From Luminiphilus syltensis NOR5-1B (GTDB lineage Bacteria; Pseudomonadota; Gammaproteobacteria; Pseudomonadales; Halieaceae), in the NCBI RefSeq assembly GCF_000158175.1, contig NZ_DS999411.1:605009-669008 (forward strand): DNA of 64,000 nt, given 5' to 3'. The position numbers and the translations under genes are program-made. The notes beneath the pieces are model-generated. The model worked only from the letters and a program-made list of their open reading frames with translations, was not told where the DNA came from and searched no databases. Shown piece by piece: positions 57,917 through 64,000 of this stretch (position 1 is the first letter of the stretch; the number at the start of each line of letters is the position of its first letter).

Positions 57917-59800
57917 ATGAAAAACAGACCCTTGATCGGACTCAGCGCTGCGCTGTTGATTGGCGGAGCCCTCAGCGCCTCGCCCACACTCGCCGGAGAG
58001 GCACTCATCGGCGACCCCAACACCTACTCCCCCCCCGCACGGCAGTCATCGCGGCAGTTGTACTGGGGCGATACCCACCTGCATACCACCCAGTCCCCCG
58101 ATGCCTTTACCCTGGAAACTCGGCTCGACCGGGAGCAGGCTTATCGATTCGCACGCGGGGAGACAGTGATTGCCGACAACGGAATGGCTGCCAAACTGCG
58201 TCGTCCCCTCGACTTTCTGGCGATTACTGATCACTCCGAGTATCTCGGCGTGTTTCCCATGCTGGAGAAAAAAGACCCTCGGCTGAAGGAATGGCAGTTT
58301 GGCGACTTTCTTGGGAGCCTGATGGACGAGGGAAAATTTCAGGAACTTGCGCTGGAATTTTCCCTGGCGATTCAGAAAACCGATGCCGAGTTCAAGGTGC
58401 CCACGCCAGTGCGGCAGTCAATATGGGAGGATGTCACTCAAACGGCGGATCAGTACTACCAACCCGGCGTGTTCACCACGCTCATTGGTTACGAGTGGAC
58501 GTCAATGATTACCGGCGACAACCTGCACCGGGTGGTTTTGTTCAAGGGCGACCATGAGCAGACGCACCAGGTTTTGCCGTTTACCGCCCAACACAGTACC
58601 GCACCGGAAGATCTCTGGGCGGCACTCACTGACTATGAACGCACCACCGGCGGCGAAGTGCTCGCTATCGCGCACAATGGCAATGTGAGTAACGGACGCA
58701 TGTTCGGGCCCATCAGGGAAAACGGCAAGGCCTTTGATGCGGCCTACGCCACACAGCGGGCGCGCTGGGAACCCGTTTATGAAGTGACCCAGGTCAAGGG
58801 AGACGGAGAAACCCACCCCGCGCTTTCCCCCGACGACGAATTTGCCGATTTCGAGACCTGGGACGACGGCAATATAGCCCTGACCGCGGATAAAGACCCC
58901 GACATGCTGCCGTACGAATACGCCCGCTCGGCACTGCAACTGGGGCTGGGCTACGAACGGGAATTGGGTGTGAATCCGTTTAAATTCGGGTTGATTGGCA
59001 GCAGCGATATGCATACTGGCCTGAGTACCACCGCCGAAAACAATTACTTTGGCAAATTCGGCCACGATGAACCCGCCAAAGATCGCTTCCGCGAAAAAAT
59101 GGCGCACCAGCTCCAGGAAAACTGGCGTCTGGTGGCCTCCGGACTCGCCGCCGTCTGGGCAGAGGACAACACCCGCGAGTCGATCTTTGAAGCCTTCAAG
59201 CGGCGCGAGGTCTACGCCACATCGGGTAGCCGCATCGGTCTGCGATTCTTCGCGGGTTGGGATTTTGAGGCCCAGGACGTACAGCGGCCTGACTATGCTG
59301 ATATCGGTTATCGAAAGGGCGTACCCATGGGCGGTGACCTGGTAACCGGGCCAGACGGGGCGAGCCCGACGATAATGGTGGCAGCGGTTCGCGACCCCGA
59401 TGGCGCCAATCTGGATCGCGTGCAGATTATCAAGGGCTGGCTGGATGCCGACGGGGAAACCCATGAGCAGGTATTCGACGTCGCGCTTTCCGATAATCGC
59501 CAGGCAGACCCCAGTACGGGATTGATCCCCCCGGTGGGCGATACCGCCGATCTGGAAAATGCCACCTATCTCAACAGTATTGGTGATGCCGAGCTTGCAG
59601 CGGTGTGGCAGGATCCGGATTTCGACCCCACCGAACCCGCCTTTTATTACGCCCGGGTTATCGAGATCCCCACTCCCCGGTGGACGGTCTATGATGCGGC
59701 ATTTTTTGGGTCCGATATCCCGGACCCGGCACGGATCGCCATTCAGGACCGCGCCTACTCCTCACCCATCTGGTACACCCCACCCTCACCCGAGCCATGA
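57917..59800 (+). CDS. DUF3604-family secreted metallo-protein (PHP-like)
   Basis: The 627-residue exported protein starts at ATG 57917 with a signal peptide (about 1-27). Metal-binding motifs are WGDTHLHTTQS (D52, H54, H56), AITDHSEYL (D105, H106), AHNGNVS and IGSSDMHTG, a PHP-phosphoesterase-like set. The GAP-like C-terminal segment is typical of DUF3604. The family is widespread but uncharacterised; it recurs beside parvulin-type genes, as here (4-base overlap). Confidence 0.88.
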   Translation: MKNRPLIGLSAALLIGGALSASPTLAGEALIGDPNTYSPPARQSSRQLYWGDTHLHTTQSPDAFTLETRLDREQAYRFARGETVIADNGMAAKLRRPLDFLAITDHSEYLGVFPMLEKKDPRLKEWQFGDFLGSLMDEGKFQELALEFSLAIQKTDAEFKVPTPVRQSIWEDVTQTADQYYQPGVFTTLIGYEWTSMITGDNLHRVVLFKGDHEQTHQVLPFTAQHSTAPEDLWAALTDYERTTGGEVLAIAHNGNVSNGRMFGPIRENGKAFDAAYATQRARWEPVYEVTQVKGDGETHPALSPDDEFADFETWDDGNIALTADKDPDMLPYEYARSALQLGLGYERELGVNPFKFGLIGSSDMHTGLSTTAENNYFGKFGHDEPAKDRFREKMAHQLQENWRLVASGLAAVWAEDNTRESIFEAFKRREVYATSGSRIGLRFFAGWDFEAQDVQRPDYADIGYRKGVPMGGDLVTGPDGASPTIMVAAVRDPDGANLDRVQIIKGWLDADGETHEQVFDVALSDNRQADPSTGLIPPVGDTADLENATYLNSIGDAELAAVWQDPDFDPTEPAFYYARVIEIPTPRWTVYDAAFFGSDIPDPARIAIQDRAYSSPIWYTPPSPEP

Positions 59801-60681
59801 AGTGGTTACGCGAGCCCCTGGTCCACTTTACCGTGATCGGGGCGCTGCTTTTCGCGCTTTATCCCAGCCCGGATGATGACGCAAATTCAAACCGTATTAC
59901 CCTCGACCGCCCACAGTTGATCGCGTTTTATCAGCAGCAATTCCGGATACCCGACAGCATAAACGCGACCGAGCGGTTCATGACACTCCCCGACAAGGCG
60001 CGCCAGCAGGTCATCGATCAATGGGTGCAAGAGGAGGTGCTCTATCGCGAGGCCCTCAGGCTGGGATTACTCGAAGGCGATACGGTCATCCGCAAGCGCC
60101 TGGCTCAAAAGATGCGCTTTATCGCTGAGGCTGAAGCCGTCCCAGCCCTCGACATCACACCTGCCGACTTATCGGCCTACGTTGACGAGCATCGTGACCG
60201 CTACCGGACGCCCGCCCAGATCTCGTTCAGCCATTTATATTTTGCCCGCGACGACCGCGACCCTGACGGGAAGCAGGCGCTACAGGAGGCGCGCACCGCG
60301 CTGAATTCGGCTACCTTGTCATCCACCAGCGCTTTGGGGGATCGCTTCCCGTACCACCGACACTACGCCGAGCGCGATCAGTACTATATCGGGTCTCATT
60401 TTGGGGAAGAATTTGCCGAGGAGGTATTTGCCCTAACACCCGATGCCCAGAAATGGCAGGGGCCCATCGCCTCCCGCCTGGGGTATCACCTGGTCAGGGT
60501 AACGGCGCTAAGCGCCGCTGCGACACCTAAACTCGAAACGATAAAAGTGCGCGTCGAGGAGGATATTCTGCGCGAGCGACGCCTTAGCCAGCGCGCGGAG
60601 GTGCTCAACACCCTGGTCGATCGCTACGAGGTTACCCTCGCCAAAGACCTGCTGCTCGATTCAAGCGACGCCACCCCCTAG
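59797..60681 (+). CDS. Membrane-anchored parvulin-type peptidyl-prolyl isomerase
   Basis: The 294-residue protein has an N-terminal membrane anchor (FTVIGALLFALYPS), a SurA/PpiD-like helical region (RQQVIDQWVQEEVLYREALR) and a rotamase-like domain with GPIASRLGYHLVRV near residue 230. The fold and periplasmic location suggest a chaperone for the neighbouring exported protein. The start overlaps the DUF3604 stop by 4 bases. Confidence 0.85.
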   Translation: MKWLREPLVHFTVIGALLFALYPSPDDDANSNRITLDRPQLIAFYQQQFRIPDSINATERFMTLPDKARQQVIDQWVQEEVLYREALRLGLLEGDTVIRKRLAQKMRFIAEAEAVPALDITPADLSAYVDEHRDRYRTPAQISFSHLYFARDDRDPDGKQALQEARTALNSATLSSTSALGDRFPYHRHYAERDQYYIGSHFGEEFAEEVFALTPDAQKWQGPIASRLGYHLVRVTALSAAATPKLETIKVRVEEDILRERRLSQRAEVLNTLVDRYEVTLAKDLLLDSSDATP

Positions 60682-60758
60682 CGCGGCTCTATCTTAGTGC
60701 GGCTTGGTCTTAGCACGGCTTAGTCTTAGCGCCGCTTGTTTTTAGCGCCGCTTGCGAA
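60679..60758. repeat. Five 16-bp tandem units spanning two convergent stop codons
   Basis: Units begin at 60679, 60695, 60711, 60727 and 60743, each of the type TAGYGCGGCTTNGTCT with 2-6 substitutions. The first unit starts with the TAG stop of the parvulin gene. The end of unit 4 and start of unit 5 hold the TTA complement of the PQQ-enzyme stop. The array fills the whole 60-base gap between the genes. Confidence 0.9.
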
Positions 60759-62661
60759 ACACCAGCAGCGCATTACCGGGCATTTTTCCGGCAAAGGCAT
60801 AACCCGAGTTGGTGATCAGATAATCCCCATACACCAGCGGTGCAGATCCACCACCCATCGAACCGCCGGTTGCCTCACGCCCACCCACTGCCAACACCGT
60901 CTCAGTGGTATCGTGACGCCAGATGACAGTACCGTCGCGCACATCATAGGCGCGTAAGAAGCCATCATTGGAGCCCGCCAGAACGTAGTCGTCGGTCACC
61001 GATATCGCCCCGGAGTAACCGGGAAAACACCCCGGCCTACCCTGGCAAATATCGGTCGGAGAAGGCGTGCGCCACAGGTATTTACCCGTTCTGGCATCGA
61101 GGGCATACATACCGGGTCGTGCAGGTTCATCGTAAACCTTGCCATCCGGTGCGTCGCTGATGGGAACAAATACCCTGCCACCGAACGTGGCAATACCAAA
61201 GTGGACACCGGCAACGACACCGCCACGACCCACTTTGTTTTTCCATAGCAACTCGCCGGTATCCGGCTTTAGACCCACAACCAGTCCGCTTTTGCCCCCC
61301 GCCACCAGGACGGGCTCACCCTCCTCCGTGTAGGCGATCACGGGCGCAGCGCCAAAATCATAGTCGGGCCCATCTTCTTCAGGGCAGTTGTAACGTGTGG
61401 CTTCTTCGCAGGAGGCATTCCAGGCGTCATTGGTGTGGGCCTGATACACCCATTCGATCTCGCCACTGTGGCGGTTGACGGCAATGACGGAATCACTGGT
61501 ATCCGTCGCCGGCGACGAGTAGTTTTCACCGGTGCCGACATAAAGATAATCGCCCCAAAATGCGGGACTGTTCCATACCGGCGCACCGGACGGGCCCAGT
61601 CGCGGGGTGCCCACCGGATTGGCCCCCAGCGGTTGGGCTGGAGGCAGCCAGTGCGCCCGCCACAGCTCTTCACCGGTGCTCGCTTCAACAGCGACCACGG
61701 CGCCGCGAAAGGAGCAGCATTGATACTCCGGGTCAATCGCCGCGCCAACCTCCAGCGACGAAAGGGGTACATAAAGCGTATCGCCCTGCAATACCGCCGA
61801 CGCCGTCAGCGTAACGCCCGGGTGTTCATCCATTCGTTTACGCCACACCAGCTCGCCAGAGAAGGCATCAAGGGCGTACTGGTGACCGGTCAGATCGCCA
61901 AAGAACAGCAGCGGCTGTGCGTCGTCGTCACCCGCCTCCCAGGTCTGGAGAGTCATGCCGGTACGCACCTCGGCACCGGCGACAAATTGCCAGCGTGTGC
62001 AGCCGGTCTCCAGATCGAACGCGTAAACAATGCCCTTGTGGCTGCCGACAAAGACCGCGCCCCCGGCAATGACAGGCTGGGAACGGGCCCTGGTTGCACT
62101 GGGAAAGGCGAAGGCCCACGCCGGTTCGAGTAGCTTCAGATCGGCGGCGCCGACGTTGTGCAGCTCGGAGCCAATATGATGGCTATTGGCGTCATCGAAG
62201 CCCCAGTTAGGCAATCCGGGTGGCTGATCCCGATCAAAGGCGGCGCGATCTGCCGCGCATTCCACACCAGCGGCGAGGGGATCGCTGTTATCGAGCTTGC
62301 GTTGGGTAAGGAATTCGGCAATCGCAACACGCCCACTCTCGGGGATTCCGCTGGCGACGCCCTGCATGATGCCATCATTGAGCGCGGAAAGAATCGAGTC
62401 CGGCGTCAGTTGGGCCAGGATAAATCGCTGGGGCGCCCGGGGTACCGCGCGATCGTGACACTGGGCGCAATGTTCGGTGTACAACGCAGCACCTTTGGCC
62501 TGGGTGTCCGGATCCACATTACGGGTGACATCCGCGTAAGCGTCGGAATTGGCGCGCGCCTGGTGGATATCTTCTGCCATCGCCGATAAAGGCCAAAGCA
62601 CCGCCAGCATAAGCGTGGTCAACCGGACACAAGCTTGCTGCAACTCGATAGCACTCTGCAT
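60742..62661 (-). CDS. PQQ-dependent dehydrogenase with N-terminal cytochrome c domain
   Basis: The 639-residue exported protein has a signal peptide (cut after AMAE near residue 30), one heme c site C65-x-x-C68-H69 (HCAQCH), then an eight-bladed PQQ propeller with tryptophan-docking-type repeats (AFDLETGCTRW, YALDAFSGELVW, VAVEASTGEELW). The layout resembles polyvinyl-alcohol dehydrogenase, which oxidises secondary alcohols to ketones. Such an enzyme would feed the downstream ketone chemistry of the region, but the substrate is not shown. Confidence 0.88.
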   Translation of the reverse strand: MQSAIELQQACVRLTTLMLAVLWPLSAMAEDIHQARANSDAYADVTRNVDPDTQAKGAALYTEHCAQCHDRAVPRAPQRFILAQLTPDSILSALNDGIMQGVASGIPESGRVAIAEFLTQRKLDNSDPLAAGVECAADRAAFDRDQPPGLPNWGFDDANSHHIGSELHNVGAADLKLLEPAWAFAFPSATRARSQPVIAGGAVFVGSHKGIVYAFDLETGCTRWQFVAGAEVRTGMTLQTWEAGDDDAQPLLFFGDLTGHQYALDAFSGELVWRKRMDEHPGVTLTASAVLQGDTLYVPLSSLEVGAAIDPEYQCCSFRGAVVAVEASTGEELWRAHWLPPAQPLGANPVGTPRLGPSGAPVWNSPAFWGDYLYVGTGENYSSPATDTSDSVIAVNRHSGEIEWVYQAHTNDAWNASCEEATRYNCPEEDGPDYDFGAAPVIAYTEEGEPVLVAGGKSGLVVGLKPDTGELLWKNKVGRGGVVAGVHFGIATFGGRVFVPISDAPDGKVYDEPARPGMYALDARTGKYLWRTPSPTDICQGRPGCFPGYSGAISVTDDYVLAGSNDGFLRAYDVRDGTVIWRHDTTETVLAVGGREATGGSMGGGSAPLVYGDYLITNSGYAFAGKMPGNALLVFRKRR

Positions 62662-63004
62662 GACTAGTCCTTTTTACTATGCAAAAAAATCTGGCACACG
62701 CGTGCCGCGTATTTGGAGATTATTGTCTGCCTTCTGGATACATTCATTGTCACCATGTCCGGGTGAAAGAGCCCAGAGCAGCGAGTCTGGCCAAAGCTCC
62801 TTTCGCAGAACCTCAGGCGGCACCGACGACCGAATAAGACGCAATAAAACCTTCAGGATTAGCGGCCAAACATGGCAACCATGGGCTCCTATACCTCAAG
62901 GCCCGGCATCAATATTTTGCGATCACGGCTAGCGGGCAGTCACGCTAAAAAGACCATTAACGTCGATTTGGGCGTCATTTAAGGTCTGATTTGCCGCAAA
63001 GACG
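62662..63004. other. Intergenic region, no gene recognised
   Basis: About 340 bases separate the PQQ dehydrogenase from the SnoaL gene. A short inverted repeat GGCAC-ACGC-GTGCC at 62693-62706 lies 30-45 bases upstream of the dehydrogenase ATG, where an operator could sit. AAAGGACT provides its ribosome binding site. Nothing else was identified. Confidence 0.4.
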
Positions 63005-64000
63005 CTATCCATTCAGGGAATTCCACAGCGCATAAACCGGGTCCTGATCGCCACGGCAGCCTTTATTCATCGCTTCGAACATGCCTGCATTGAGCAGGTC
63101 TTTTGAATCTTCAGACATCGCCCAGTCCATGACGAAGCTGCGCTCGGCGATTTTCCACTCCCCGTCGCGGCGCTCATAACGATCGATGTAACGACCGCCA
63201 ATCAACCGATCCTCAGGCGAATCCCCAGGAATGCCCTGAAAGGCCATGACGTAACTCTCACCCACGGCGGCATCACCGTCGATTTCGATCCAGTGATTGG
63301 TCACTGTGTGCGCGGTGCACATCCCGCTGATCGCCGGCAGCACGGTATCGGCAAACTCCCGGGCGCAACCGTTAAACACACCTGACATAACGACGGCATC
63401 ATCGTGGAACGCCGACAGCAGGGTCTCAACATCACCCCGGTCGGCGCCACGGCAATAGCGATAATTCAACTCGGTAATCGCCTGGTGAGACAGGGCGTGA
63501 TCTATTGCGGTATCGGTCGCCATGGCGTTGCTCTCCTGTTGCGGTTTTTTGGTCGCGGCATAAGCCATAAGCAGGGTATTGCCCGCGTCTGCAGTGTGAT
63601 GACCGCCCCGAGGCGGTGCGCCCACCAGCGCAAAGGCCGGCGGTGTATCCTGTTGGCCCGCCGGGGGATACTGGATACACCAATCGAGAATGTACTGACG
63701 ATGTTGCATTCGCCACTCGCCATTCTTATGGCTGTGCTGGTCAAGATAGCGCCCGCCTACCAGATGGGGCTGCGCATCACCGGTAGTGGGCATCACTACA
63801 TAGGCGATAACGTAACTTTCGGTCACCGCCCGATCGCCACTGACCTTGCACCAGGTATTACTGGGCCGGTGCAGGGAGATCGGCGCACTTGCCTGAACCG
63901 GGGTGAGGAAGCCGGCGAACTCGGCGGCGCTTCCCGCAAATACACCGTAATCGACGGTACCATCATCGTGATAAGCCTCTTTTAACAGAAGCTCATCGGC
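63005..64000 (-). CDS. Tandem SnoaL-like protein, continues beyond the window
   Basis: A single minus-strand frame is open from the right edge to 63005 and encodes two SnoaL_4-type domains. The first (partial) is seen in KEAYHDDGTVDYGVFAG and GDAQPHLVGGRYLDQHSHKN. The second begins MATDTAIDHALSHQAITELN and has LIGGRYIDRYERRDGEWKIA. An ATG at 63523 with CAGGAG upstream fits a separate gene start, so the piece may be one fusion or two genes with a lost stop between them. The domains are clear paralogues. Confidence 0.75.
   Translation of the reverse strand, partial: ADELLLKEAYHDDGTVDYGVFAGSAAEFAGFLTPVQASAPISLHRPSNTWCKVSGDRAVTESYVIAYVVMPTTGDAQPHLVGGRYLDQHSHKNGEWRMQHRQYILDWCIQYPPAGQQDTPPAFALVGAPPRGGHHTADAGNTLLMAYAATKKPQQESNAMATDTAIDHALSHQAITELNYRYCRGADRGDVETLLSAFHDDAVVMSGVFNGCAREFADTVLPAISGMCTAHTVTNHWIEIDGDAAVGESYVMAFQGIPGDSPEDRLIGGRYIDRYERRDGEWKIAERSFVMDWAMSEDSKDLLNAGMFEAMNKGCRGDQDPVYALWNSLNG

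Noticed and set aside
62630-62637. CAAGCTTG near the start of the PQQ dehydrogenase gene as a regulon operator
   Set aside because: It lies 24-31 bases inside the coding sequence and is not aligned with a -35/-10 pair, although roadblock control cannot be excluded.
35987-64000. Genomic island or prophage
   Set aside because: No integrase, transposase, tRNA boundary or phage gene was seen, and the composition looks continuous, so transfer is not claimed.

Overview
The window looks like a GC-rich gammaproteobacterial chromosome, most likely a marine-type lineage near Cellvibrionales (Halieaceae/Spongiibacteraceae-like). This placement rests on gene order and protein character only. No rRNA, tRNA, CRISPR array, transposase, integrase or phage gene was recognised.

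Region 1 (1-13.5 kb) is housekeeping. A minus-strand operon reads fmdB-like, aspS, yebC, ruvC, ruvA, ruvB, ybgC and the first codons of tolQ. An HU-type protein with a Lys/Ala-rich tail is divergent from proS, whose last ~48 codons are frameshifted. A lytic transglycosylase, a LuxR-type regulator, a glutamine-synthetase-like enzyme, a glutathione peroxidase and prfC follow.

Region 2 (13.5-18 kb) is an uncharacterised envelope redox patch: two small membrane proteins, a carboxypeptidase-regulatory-like secreted protein, a monoheme protein, and a convergent protein joining a regulatory-like domain, a c-type heme site and a Vgb-like propeller.

Region 3 (18-27.8 kb) is the cell-wall and elongasome operon on the minus strand: proA, nadD, rsfS, rlmH, mrdA, rodA, mltB, rlpA, dacA, ybeD, lipB. 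proA carries a pair of compensating indels.

Region 4 (27.8-36 kb) holds the iron genes bfd and bfr (Fur-box-like sites), monothiol glutaredoxin grxD, argD-argF, and class Ia ribonucleotide reductase nrdA-nrdB behind a promoter with two NrdR-like boxes exactly 31 bp apart.

Region 5 (36-64 kb) is an accessory catabolic region of about 28 kb. It has three zinc-less MDR oxidoreductases, five SDRs, two Rieske oxygenase alpha subunits, a Rieske ferredoxin, SnoaL-like, EthD, ABM and SRPBCC proteins, a TetR regulator, a complete 2-oxo acid dehydrogenase complex (E1a, E1b, E2, E3), a DUF35/thiolase-like pair, a ThuA protein, a DUF3604/parvulin pair and a PQQ propeller dehydrogenase with a heme c domain. 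Three promoters in this region share CAAGCTTGCTT at the -35, each with a 17-bp spacer, which suggests one regulon, plausibly under the TetR protein. The inferred job is oxidation of a cyclic or ketonic organic compound, with hydroxylation, alcohol-ketone and enone steps, CoA-linked C-C cleavage or acyl transfer, and entry of a 2-oxo acid into central metabolism. The substrate cannot be read from the sequence.
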